From positions 1 to 61,839 of IMG/VR virus record IMGVR_UViG_3300042898_003568: a stretch of 61,839 bases of DNA. One strand, 5' to 3'. The notes beneath the pieces were generated by a model, which worked only from the letters and a program-made list of their open reading frames with translations, made no database searches and was not told where the DNA came from. A program made the position numbers and the translations under genes. Below are positions 52,235-60,291 of the stretch, piece after piece (the first letter of the stretch is position 1; the number at the start of each line of letters is the position of its first letter). The stretch comes from a virus.

Positions 52235-53119
52235 ATGAAATATCTAAGCAAATACGAAAGTTTTTTAAATATCATAAAAGAGGCGGTATCCAATAGAAAG
52301 TTGATTCTTCTATCAGGACCTAGTGCTTCCGGAAAGTCATATCTGGCGGAAAAAACTTTAGGTGCAAAAAATTGGTACGAAGGAGATACTTCTGTAGCTT
52401 TGATTGGAACCGACAACTTTGGTGGTGAATCGAAGAAGACATTTCCAATGTTCTCAAAGTTGTTGAAGGAATTTGGTTGTCCGGAACTGGCTAAGTTTAA
52501 AGGAGACTGGTATTGGCTTATAGAGCTTTACAAAGATGACTACAAGAAATGGCAAGAAGTTGCATCAGATGAAGAGAAGAAGAAATACGAAGAACTAAAA
52601 AGAAAGCTTCCTTTTGAGAAGTCACAAGACGAAAGTAAAAACTTTCCACACTACGGAAAGGATGGTAGGATTTGTGGAATGGCTTGGACAGCACACCTGT
52701 TACCAGAATCAGTAACCACCATTATATTCGACGACATATCAACAGGAATAGAAAACTATTTCAAAGTGCAAGACATTCTTGCTTTCACTCCATTGGATTG
52801 GATGATGAAGAACATCAAGTCTAGGGAAATCAATGTGAACGAAGAAGGAACTACCTTATATCAATATTGTGATTGGTTTATGGCAACAGACAAACCAGAC
52901 TTAGATAATAAGATGTATACCGCAGAAATACTGACTGAGCTTTTAACAGAAGCAGGTCATGACAATCCAAAAGAAATACTAATCAGATTAGGAGTAAAAG
53001 GAGAGTTAGAGAATGAATTTTATATAACAACAAAACCAGGAGTTAAACCTGAAATTATTGTAAACACAAGAGACAAATCTACAGGAAGAGCAATCGGAAT
53101 AGATGACTTATCGATATAA
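52235..53119 (+). CDS. P-loop NTPase/kinase-like protein, candidate capsid-targeted, 294 aa
   Basis: It begins MKYLSKYESFLN and has Walker A LLSGPSASGKSYL (G28-S35), with later acidic motifs (IIFDDISTG) that could be Walker B. The C-terminal half is charged. Small kinases such as zeta-type or polynucleotide kinases have this arrangement. A phage-type box (AAAATATATAAATAAT) overlaps its start region. The function is unknown. Confidence 0.75.
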   Translation: MKYLSKYESFLNIIKEAVSNRKLILLSGPSASGKSYLAEKTLGAKNWYEGDTSVALIGTDNFGGESKKTFPMFSKLLKEFGCPELAKFKGDWYWLIELYKDDYKKWQEVASDEEKKKYEELKRKLPFEKSQDESKNFPHYGKDGRICGMAWTAHLLPESVTTIIFDDISTGIENYFKVQDILAFTPLDWMMKNIKSREINVNEEGTTLYQYCDWFMATDKPDLDNKMYTAEILTELLTEAGHDNPKEILIRLGVKGELENEFYITTKPGVKPEIIVNTRDKSTGRAIGIDDLSI

Positions 53120-53137
53120 AAAATTAATATATAAACT

Positions 53138-53425
53138 ATGAAATATTTAAAAACATTTGAAGGCTACAACGATAAGAGTTTAGCAAGAGAGATTGCAGAA
53201 GACTTACTTCCACAACTACAAAAGATTAGAGACGAAAAAGGAATCTTTACCGTAAGTATGTTCGACAACTTCATGGAAGAAAGAAAAGGAGATATGAAAT
53301 TGACTGACGAAGTTATTTCAGAACTTGTTGATTTAGGATTCCAATTCGACTATGATGATTCAGAAGACGAATATGACAGAGATCCTTTTGAAGGATACCC
53401 AGGAATGGAATACAGCTTAAACTAA
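53138..53425 (+). CDS. Candidate capsid-targeted protein, 95 aa
   Basis: It begins MKYLKTFEGYND and is preceded by AATTAATATATAAAC. It is acidic, with a helical middle and a C-terminus rich in Asp and Glu. No domain is recognised. Confidence 0.7.
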   Translation: MKYLKTFEGYNDKSLAREIAEDLLPQLQKIRDEKGIFTVSMFDNFMEERKGDMKLTDEVISELVDLGFQFDYDDSEDEYDRDPFEGYPGMEYSLN

Positions 53426-53429
53426 ATAA

Positions 53430-53455
53430 AAAAGAGACTCAACTGAGTCTCTTTT
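53430..53455. terminator. Intrinsic terminator
   Basis: AAAAGAGACTC (53430-53440) pairs with GAGTCTCTTTT (53445-53455), loop AACT. It is the same core as at 24107 and is shared by convergent genes. Confidence 0.92.
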
Positions 53456-53456
53456 G

Positions 53457-53627
53457 TTATTTTAAAACCATATATTTTACACCATCAACAATCTTAACGA
53501 CATATTTACCAGTGTCTTTTTTCTCGACTTTTTTAGTAGCACGCTTAGACGCAGTTGCACCTTTAACACTTTTTTCAGCCTCACCAAATTTGTTTTTTAA
53601 AACTTCCCTCATTGAATATCTTTCCAT
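53457..53627 (-). CDS. Small basic protein, 56 aa
   Basis: The frame from ATG 53627 to TAA 53457 starts MERYSMREVLKN. It is Lys/Ala-rich with a beta end (GKYVVKIVDGVKYMVL). A TATCTTTG element lies about 24 bases upstream. It is probably an early peptide. Confidence 0.6.
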   Translation of the reverse strand: MERYSMREVLKNKFGEAEKSVKGATASKRATKKVEKKDTGKYVVKIVDGVKYMVLK

Positions 53628-53651
53628 AGCTTTTCGTTTTTAGATTGTCTT

Positions 53652-53659
53652 ACAAAGAT
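53652..53659 (-). promoter_or_regulatory. Bacteroidota-type -7 element (TATCTTTG)
   Basis: CAAAGATA on the plus strand, upstream of the 56-aa minus gene. The element is extended by a TAAGAC stretch also seen after the element at 38225. Confidence 0.5.
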
Positions 53660-53698
53660 AAGAATCTTTTTGAATGTGGTCACTATAATATATAGAAT

Positions 53699-54229
53699 AT
53701 GAAAATAAAGAAATATACACAGTTTTTAAACGAATCAAGTGGGTTTAGTCTTGGTTGTGTTATGATAGAAGTTCCGGTATCAAACTGGGAAGAAATAACA
53801 TCATCTATTACAGAAGAAGATCTTTATACAGATGAAGGAAAGCCAGGTATTCAAGATAATCCTCATGTTACTATTCTTTATGGATTACACGAAGAAGTTT
53901 CTTTGAATCAAATAAAATCTGTATTTGAAGGACTAAATGAGCGTATAGATATAAAGATAGAAGGAATAGGAGTATTTGAAAATGAAAACTTTGATGTAGT
54001 AAAATTCAATGTTGTTCCAATCGGTACTTTACAAAGTCTACACGACAAACTTTCCGAATTTCCAAACTCTAATGAGTATCCAGAATACGAACCACATATA
54101 ACTATAGCTTATGTTAAAAAAGGAAGTGGTAAGAAATACGAAGACTTAGAATACAGACATAGTGTTGATAATGTTAATGAAGTATGTTATTCAATACCAG
54201 GTGGTTCCAAAGAATATTTCAAAATCTAA
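53699..54229 (+). CDS. 2H phosphoesterase, candidate capsid-targeted, 176 aa
   Basis: It begins MKIKKYTQFLNE, one of the clearest copies of the shared peptide (L-N-E). The body has the two H-x-T motifs of the 2H family: PHVTILYG (H56, T58) and PHITIAYV (H133, T135). 2H enzymes cut or open cyclic phosphates and 2'-5' links. T4 gp57B (Acb1) uses this fold to destroy cyclic nucleotides of CBASS defence. Packaged delivery of such an enzyme is inferred. RNA repair is the other likely role. Confidence 0.85.
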   Translation: MKIKKYTQFLNESSGFSLGCVMIEVPVSNWEEITSSITEEDLYTDEGKPGIQDNPHVTILYGLHEEVSLNQIKSVFEGLNERIDIKIEGIGVFENENFDVVKFNVVPIGTLQSLHDKLSEFPNSNEYPEYEPHITIAYVKKGSGKKYEDLEYRHSVDNVNEVCYSIPGGSKEYFKI

Positions 54230-54348
54230 TAAACTTATACATCAAATATTTATAGAAAATAAAAAATGATTGAAAGTATTTTGTATCGTGTTATTTTTGG
54301 CCGAAAATATATGAAAAAAAATCGAAATAACCTAAACTTTTAATCACA

Positions 54349-54411
54349 TTTTTAATATAAATAATAACTAAACAGAGAGTTTAGTATTAAAAACAAATAA
54401 AAAGCAATATT
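54349..54411 (+). promoter_or_regulatory. Late-type promoter and leader hairpin of the gp32 gene
   Basis: TTTTTAATATAAATAATAA includes the exact T4 late box TATAAATA (54356-54363). It is followed by ACTAAAC (54367-54373) and GTTTAGT (54379-54385), a 7-bp stem with an AGAGA loop, and a purine-rich leader to ATG 54412. T4 gene 32 is autoregulated through a leader structure, so a similar control is possible here. Confidence 0.5.
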
Positions 54412-55377
54412 ATGGCAAATGAAATGGATGACCTATTTAATGGAGGTTTAGACAGCAAAATGGACTTCTTAAATGAAGTAAAATCAGGTAACAACAACGA
54501 CGGAATCTACAGAGTGGATCTTAAATTGGCAAAAGACGAAAAACGTGGATGGAGATCTGTAGTAAGATTTTTACCTAACTTAACACAAGAAGGAAAGATT
54601 GGACAATCTGCGATTGAAAAAATCTCTCACTATGTAGACATCAAATCTGCGAAAGAATTAAGTGGATGGTTTGACTCAGCGAAAAACTTCAATGAGAAAT
54701 GTGCATTGACAGATTTGTATTACCAAATGCAAAACTCTAAAAATGCAGTATTGATTGAGAAATCAAAACAGTTAAAGTTTTCTAAAAAATACTACTCTTA
54801 CGTTTTAGTATTAGAAGATGAGCAACAACCAGAATTAGTTGGTAAGATCATGGTTTTCCAATACGGTAAAACTATTAAAGACAAAATCATGGCTGAGAAA
54901 AACGGAGAAATCTCTGGAGTACCTTGTAATGTTTTTGACTTATCAGCTGGTAAAGAATTCGTTCTTGTTGTTAAGAAAATCCAAACTGGTGATGAAACAT
55001 ACCCAGATTACAAAGCAAGTATGTTTAGAGGTGAAACAACTTCATTACCAATCTTCAAAGGTGGTGTTTTCAAAAACGCTCCATTAGAAAATGGTAAGAT
55101 TGCACCAAACGTACAAGGTGTTGTTAAAAACTTCTTGTTAGAAAGAACTGTTGAGTTAGAAGATTTCGCTCCAAAGAAATTATCTGAAGAACAACAAGTT
55201 AAAATCACAGAGATTAGTAACTTCTTAACTGGAAAAGCTAGTTCTTCTTTTTCAAGTGCGAAAGCTGAATCTAAGCCATCATCTGATGACTTCTCTTTTG
55301 AAGAAAACTTCTCAGAAAAAACACCAGCTACATCTACAGCATCTGCAGATGAAGATGATTTTTTCGCAGACATTTAA
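54412..55377 (+). CDS. gp32-type single-stranded DNA-binding protein
   Basis: The 321-aa protein has a basic N-terminal cooperativity region, an OB-fold core with aromatic residues (RGWRSVVRFLPNL, KKYYSYVLVLE, VGKIMVFQYGKTI), a Ser/Lys linker, and an acidic C-terminal tail (ADEDDFFADI). The order matches T4 gp32 (301 aa). The zinc Cys/His cluster of T4 gp32 is not evident; only C97 is nearby. It coats single-stranded DNA in replication and repair. Confidence 0.92.
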   Translation: MANEMDDLFNGGLDSKMDFLNEVKSGNNNDGIYRVDLKLAKDEKRGWRSVVRFLPNLTQEGKIGQSAIEKISHYVDIKSAKELSGWFDSAKNFNEKCALTDLYYQMQNSKNAVLIEKSKQLKFSKKYYSYVLVLEDEQQPELVGKIMVFQYGKTIKDKIMAEKNGEISGVPCNVFDLSAGKEFVLVVKKIQTGDETYPDYKASMFRGETTSLPIFKGGVFKNAPLENGKIAPNVQGVVKNFLLERTVELEDFAPKKLSEEQQVKITEISNFLTGKASSSFSSAKAESKPSSDDFSFEENFSEKTPATSTASADEDDFFADI

Positions 55378-55395
55378 TATTTTAAATATTGATAT

Positions 55396-55430
55396 AAAAA
55401 TCCTTGGCAAAAAGTCAAGGATTTTTTTTT
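55396..55430. terminator. Intrinsic terminator after the gp32 gene
   Basis: AAAATCCTTG (55397-55406) pairs with CAAGGATTTT (55416-55425), loop of nine, then T9. Confidence 0.88.
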
Positions 55431-55492
55431 ATACCTAAACAAAAGGAATATCAAACTATATAATAGATAGTAAAAAATATAATCATATTATT

Positions 55493-56491
55493 ATGAGCTT
55501 TAACAACAGGACATTTAAAGACAACAGAACAGGAGAAGTGGTAAAAGTAATCGATTCGTTCGAAAACATCGCTATTCTTGAAAACAAAACTAAAATTGAT
55601 ACAAGACGACTTATGGACCCAAATCATTTTACGGAGCAAGTTGATCCATCTGCATTTTTTAACACACAAAACGCATACAATGATTTATTTGAAAAAATAA
55701 AAACTATTCCGTCAGAAAACATTCCAGATGAGAATGGTGAGGTTAGACCAAACGTAAATATCGACAACAACTATAGACCTCCTGTGGAAGATGATAGTGC
55801 TGTGATATATGGTAGTATCGATGATGAGAAAGAAGAGTTGGCTAGAAAATATGGAATAAATCCAGACAACACACAATCAGTTGCTAGACAGAATGAAGCA
55901 TTTGCAAAGATATTAGAAGATAGTGAAGAACTTGATGAACTACCAACTATACCTGAACCAAGAAAGATTGTCAATGATGAACCACCGGTTCAAAGAGTTG
56001 AAATTGATAGAGATAATGGAACAGTTGTAGTAAATGGACAAAATTCAGAACCAGTCTATACAAAACCTAAAGAAGATCCTATCTATACAATGTTTAGAGG
56101 TGTAAAAAGATCTGTTGAGTTTAGCTTAGACCTAAAACTAGAAAACAAAATACCTAGATTAGACTTTATAGAAATGATGGAAGACTCTTATGAGAAAAGC
56201 ATCATTGACTTTTTAGCAGACGAATTTATGTCAGAGCTTTTTAAAGATCCTAAGTCTTTAAAAGAAAGTATCAAGGTAAAAATAAAAGATATGGTTTATG
56301 GAAAACCAGTAGCTAAGAGATCTACTACCAAAAAACCTGTTGCTAAAAAACCTGTCGCTAAACCTGTCGCTAAACGAACAACACCTAAAACGGATATATC
56401 AGAAACGCCAACAGACAACATGCCTGGACATAGAAATCCACCGGCAGCACCTAAAAAAACTAGGGTAAAAAAAGAAACAGAACAGCAATGA
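55493..56491 (+). CDS. Hypothetical virion-associated protein, 332 aa
   Basis: It has an acidic, low-complexity first half (residues about 60-200), a folded helical region (about 200-270), and a C-terminal tail of KPVAK repeats that is strongly basic. Such tails bind DNA. It overlaps the next gene by four bases. A structural or packaging role is possible but unproven. Confidence 0.6.
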   Translation: MSFNNRTFKDNRTGEVVKVIDSFENIAILENKTKIDTRRLMDPNHFTEQVDPSAFFNTQNAYNDLFEKIKTIPSENIPDENGEVRPNVNIDNNYRPPVEDDSAVIYGSIDDEKEELARKYGINPDNTQSVARQNEAFAKILEDSEELDELPTIPEPRKIVNDEPPVQRVEIDRDNGTVVVNGQNSEPVYTKPKEDPIYTMFRGVKRSVEFSLDLKLENKIPRLDFIEMMEDSYEKSIIDFLADEFMSELFKDPKSLKESIKVKIKDMVYGKPVAKRSTTKKPVAKKPVAKPVAKRTTPKTDISETPTDNMPGHRNPPAAPKKTRVKKETEQQ

Positions 56492-56898
56492 TAGAAGAAA
56501 AATTCCTTGTGGCTGCGGTCAATATTAAAAGAAGTTATTTAAAGCTGACCTCAAACTTAGATTTCTATAAAAGAAGAGCAGAACAAACTTTAGAAAAACT
56601 ACAAGACGCATATAATCAGGTAGAAGATCTAGAAGGTGAAATAGCCGAATTGAAAAAGAAAAAAGATACAAACGTAGATCCAAACCTGACATCAAAGGTT
56701 TTGGATATATTGGCAGAGATAGAACGAGAAGGAAATAAGATTGAAAAGTTTGTCGAACCTCTAAACAAAGAGATAGAAAAACTTGCGATGGAAGAACAAG
56801 AGCTTTATCGAGTAATAGTCGAATCACATCCGAATCTATCAGAAGAACAGATTGTGGAATCTGTAGGACTTAGATTGAAAAAAGAAGGCCTCTCATAA
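56488..56898 (+). CDS. Coiled-coil protein, 136 aa
   Basis: Nearly the whole length is heptad-like (KLQDAYNQVEDLEGEIAELKKK). It overlaps the upstream gene in ATGA. Its stop lies at the edge of the terminator loop. It is likely a small structural or chaperone-like tail protein. Confidence 0.65.
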   Translation: MIEEKFLVAAVNIKRSYLKLTSNLDFYKRRAEQTLEKLQDAYNQVEDLEGEIAELKKKKDTNVDPNLTSKVLDILAEIEREGNKIEKFVEPLNKEIEKLAMEEQELYRVIVESHPNLSEEQIVESVGLRLKKEGLS

Positions 56899-56920
56899 TA
56901 ATGAGAGGTTTTCTTTTTTT
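56886..56920. terminator. Intrinsic terminator
   Basis: CCTCTCAT (56889-56896) pairs with ATGAGAGG (56901-56908), loop AATA, then a T run. The upstream stop TAA (56896-56898) spans the stem and loop. Confidence 0.88.
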
Positions 56921-56949
56921 ATATATAACAAAAAGATTTCAATTCTCAA

Positions 56950-58938
56950 ATGGCTAAAATTTCAAAGTATGTAAAGTTAGATAAAGACATCTTATTGGAG
57001 TACATATACAACGATGGAAACATGATCGGTGATCAGTATAAAATACTCGTGGATTCTAGAGACAACAGAAGGTCTTATATTGCAGGAGATTTAAGTTCTA
57101 CAGGAAATACAAACATCAAAGGTCAGGAAAACCAGTTATTTAGATTGGATCAAGTATCAGGAAGATACGGTATTGTAAACCCAGAATATTACTCTTATCT
57201 ACAATACAAAGAATTTTCAGCGAGTATTCCGGTAAGACACGATACAATAAAGGTTCATATACCGATAAACTGGACGTTTGGTGAACATTTAGGATTCTAT
57301 ATAAGAGTATATGGACTTGATGAGACGAACACAAACCCATTTGAGATATCCAACTTTTACTTTGACATGACTAACGTGTCTCAGCAGTATCTTTTAAACT
57401 ATTCTGCACCACCACTTCTTTTTCAGGAAAAACTTTGGGGTAAAAATATACAGATAGAAGTTCCTGCGATAAACGAACTCGCGGCACAAAAGACAGATGG
57501 TCTACCTAAAGAAAATAGTATAAACTCAAATCTTTCTAATGGTATAGGATTAAGTATAACTGCACCTATATTCATAGACTTCTATTTTATCGATGGTATC
57601 CAGAAAGTAAACGGAATAACCAGTTATATACTTGCAGGAAAAGTAACGACTACTATTCCACAAGCACCAGAGTTTGAAAGATTGGCACTTATGGTACAAC
57701 ATTCAACTCAAGGAGACTTCTTTGAGATATACGGAACATACAACGACAACATAGCAGAGTTCAAAAAGTTCATAGATGATTCTGTGAAGATGGGACATAG
57801 ATACTACGTTCAATACAACATAACAACATACGAACAAAACATTAGGGGTAAGACTACTACAGTTACAGTTCATGATGGATTCAACGAATCTATCGAGTAT
57901 AGACCTATTATAAAGTTCTCTACAACGACAGCCATAATAGATGTCGAGATGAGACTTGTAGACTCTGTGGACGACTCTTACATACTTAGAAGAGCATCTT
58001 ATGGTATGTTACAAGATGAAGTTTCTAAATATAGTACTAACATGCTTAAAATAAATCTTGTGAATGCATCTAAACCTAAAGTTTATAATGTTAAGAATGC
58101 AATCGATGCTTCTTTATTAGGTGTTACAAATGCAATGGGTAGAACTACAAAACCAAGAGGAAGAATAAACCAAACAACATCAAGTGGTGCAGGTTTCAAT
58201 GTAGGAATTGCAGTGAATAAAGGTGATTTTGGTAGTGGAAATGGATTTGGTGCTGGAGTAGGTGCTAATGGTGGTGCTGGATTTGGTGGTAATGGAAGTG
58301 GAAATGGTAACGGAAATGGTAACGGAAATGGTTTAGGTGGACAAGTTAAGATAGAGACTATAAAAGTTCCATATCCAGTTCTTATAGACAGAGCAAATAT
58401 AATCGGTAAGTCTGATAACTCTATATTTAATAACAATGTTTTCTACGGAAACGCAAAGATGCAAATAAAGATTTATCCATATGACAACATAATCAAATTC
58501 ATAATAGCATCTGGTGATCCACTAAAACCTGACTATTTAGATATGACAGGATTGGGAGAAATAAAGATGACATTTAGAAACGATAATACTACAGAAGAGT
58601 TTACTCTTTTGGCAGAATCTACTGATATAAACTTAAAATTAGGTCAGGTTGTATTTAAAGTACCACAATCTAAAGTGATATCTATAAAGAAAATATACGA
58701 ATCAGGAGTAAATCTATTCTATATCATAGCGAGTAGTCAAGAAAACGTTTCTGTAGTATATACAGGACTATTCCAGATATTCGACAATCTTGCAAATGTT
58801 TCTACTCTTAATAAAGATTCTGTTACAGAAGGAAACAAACCATCTATTAACCAAGATCCTAATTTACCGAAAGAAACTGCGGTTGTTACTAGAAAACTTA
58901 TTACTGGAGAAACAGTACCAACTAAAAAGGGAGGATAA
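56950..58938 (+). CDS. Large virion structural protein with Gly/Asn-rich insert, 662 aa
   Basis: A beta-rich N-terminal region (IPVRHDTIKVHIPINWTFGEH) and a central domain lead to a Gly/Asn-rich linker (about residues 420-465; GNGNGNGNG type), then another beta domain. It precedes the tail-tube-like protein by 15 bases, so it is probably a baseplate or tail protein. No T4 equivalent is recognised. The flexible insert may vary between relatives. Confidence 0.6.
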   Translation: MAKISKYVKLDKDILLEYIYNDGNMIGDQYKILVDSRDNRRSYIAGDLSSTGNTNIKGQENQLFRLDQVSGRYGIVNPEYYSYLQYKEFSASIPVRHDTIKVHIPINWTFGEHLGFYIRVYGLDETNTNPFEISNFYFDMTNVSQQYLLNYSAPPLLFQEKLWGKNIQIEVPAINELAAQKTDGLPKENSINSNLSNGIGLSITAPIFIDFYFIDGIQKVNGITSYILAGKVTTTIPQAPEFERLALMVQHSTQGDFFEIYGTYNDNIAEFKKFIDDSVKMGHRYYVQYNITTYEQNIRGKTTTVTVHDGFNESIEYRPIIKFSTTTAIIDVEMRLVDSVDDSYILRRASYGMLQDEVSKYSTNMLKINLVNASKPKVYNVKNAIDASLLGVTNAMGRTTKPRGRINQTTSSGAGFNVGIAVNKGDFGSGNGFGAGVGANGGAGFGGNGSGNGNGNGNGNGLGGQVKIETIKVPYPVLIDRANIIGKSDNSIFNNNVFYGNAKMQIKIYPYDNIIKFIIASGDPLKPDYLDMTGLGEIKMTFRNDNTTEEFTLLAESTDINLKLGQVVFKVPQSKVISIKKIYESGVNLFYIIASSQENVSVVYTGLFQIFDNLANVSTLNKDSVTEGNKPSINQDPNLPKETAVVTRKLITGETVPTKKGG

Positions 58939-58953
58939 AAATAATAAAAAACG

Positions 58954-59553
58954 ATGAGATTAAGTAGTCAGAATAGTCAGTTCATATTCAACCTTCCTGG
59001 TGATTTTATAAAACCAGAAACGATAAACACGTATCAACCAATTTTGGAGAAGAACTGGGTTCAGTACGAAAATGTCATCGATTATCTAAATTCGACAATC
59101 AAATCTGTTAACTTTCCAGGTATGTCATTTGAGATGCCGAAGCAGATTTTGATGAGAGGTAAGGAACGTCAGTTTAAGCCAGCAAAGAATGTTCAAGATA
59201 TTACGACAACACACGATTTAACGATTACTTTTAGATCTGTGGATTCCGATTTGAACTATTGGCTTATGTTTGATTTACTTTCTAAGCATTATATGGACGT
59301 AGAAAACTCGTTCTTGAACCCATTCACAATAACGTGTGTGGATATACACAGAGATGCTTTGTATGTGATAAGATTCTATGAGATAATATTGAAGTCTTTG
59401 TCAGAAAACACATTTAACTATTCTTCACAAAAAGTAACAAGTAAAGACTTCACTCTTGCCTTCCATTTTAACTTCTATGATATAGAGTTTATGTTAGACA
59501 AAAGTAAAGTTCTGGAACTTGGTGCGTTGCCACAGATTATTCAACGTCTTTAA
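58954..59553 (+). CDS. Tail-tube or related virion protein, 199 aa
   Basis: It is beta-rich, with a long helix, and contains SVNFPGMSFEMPKQ, DITTTHDLTITFRSVDSDLNYW and FYDIEFMLD. Size and strand-rich pattern fit gp19-type tube or tail-terminator-like proteins of myoviruses. It overlaps the convergent gene by 17 bases. The assignment is tentative. Confidence 0.5.
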   Translation: MRLSSQNSQFIFNLPGDFIKPETINTYQPILEKNWVQYENVIDYLNSTIKSVNFPGMSFEMPKQILMRGKERQFKPAKNVQDITTTHDLTITFRSVDSDLNYWLMFDLLSKHYMDVENSFLNPFTITCVDIHRDALYVIRFYEIILKSLSENTFNYSSQKVTSKDFTLAFHFNFYDIEFMLDKSKVLELGALPQIIQRL

Positions 59554-59716
59554 TCTTTGGATAAAGCTTGTCGATAGAGTTCTTTCTTTTCCAAGATTTT
59601 GACAAGACGTAGTTTTTAAGGTTATTACCTATTTCTAAATCTATGCTTTTAGAAATCTCTTGTGAAAGTATCTTCATAAGCTCGTCTTCTGCGTTTATAC
59701 TATTTTTATTTTTCAT
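59537..59716 (-). CDS. Hypothetical protein, 59 aa
   Basis: ATG 59716 (MKNKNSINAED) shares a base with the stop of the upstream methyltransferase-like gene (TAATG), so this start is preferred over 59743. It is helical and basic at the end. No family is recognised. Confidence 0.6.
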   Translation of the reverse strand: MKNKNSINAEDELMKILSQEISKSIDLEIGNNLKNYVLSKSWKRKNSIDKLYPKIKDVE

Positions 59717-60282
59717 TAGAGCCACCAAATTGCAGTCTTCCAATATTCACGTTCTGGGTGTTCATATACTTCTCCTTTATATTTAGAATTGAAATAGTCT
59801 TTGTTTGGTAAATCTGGATATCCTGATGTATCTTGACAATAATTGTCAAAAATAATTATTCCACCTTTTTTTACAAACTCTTCGGATATCTGTAGAGCAT
59901 CTGCTCTATATGATCCATCGACTATTATACAATCCCACTTTTTATTCAGAGTTCTAATATAATTCAAATAGTTTTCTTTATTAGGATGTGCTTGTGTGGC
60001 GGAAAGTGGACATTGTACAACCTGCATTGTATAGTTTTTCTTCTGATTTTCATTCAGATATTCTATTATTTCATCTGCCCAAACAGAGTCATTTTCTAAT
60101 GTATCAACACTCTTACAATTATAAGAATACCAAACCGTTGAGCAACCGCCTCCCCATTCGAATACATCCCAGTTTTTATAGTTCATTTTTAATAATACAT
60201 CAAGACAAGGCTTGGTATACCAAGGTAAAATTAGACCACAACTCTGGTCTACAAACTGAATTTCATTAGGATTTTTAAACAT
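59716..60282 (-). CDS. Class I SAM-dependent methyltransferase-like protein, 188 aa
   Basis: It has the Rossmann motif VFEWGGGCSTVWYS, a VDTLEND acidic loop for SAM ribose, and the strand KWDCIIVDGSYR plus GGIIIFDNY. The fold is that of FkbM or glycan-type methyltransferases. It lies in a minus-strand run with another methyltransferase, an acetyltransferase and an aminotransferase, which points to glycan modification. Confidence 0.72.
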   Translation of the reverse strand: MFKNPNEIQFVDQSCGLILPWYTKPCLDVLLKMNYKNWDVFEWGGGCSTVWYSYNCKSVDTLENDSVWADEIIEYLNENQKKNYTMQVVQCPLSATQAHPNKENYLNYIRTLNKKWDCIIVDGSYRADALQISEEFVKKGGIIIFDNYCQDTSGYPDLPNKDYFNSKYKGEVYEHPEREYWKTAIWWL

Positions 60283-60291
60283 TTTTAAATA

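Noticed and set aside
58083-58436. Minus-strand Pro-rich open frame
   Set aside because: It is the antisense reading of the Gly/Asn repeat of the virion protein and has no other support.
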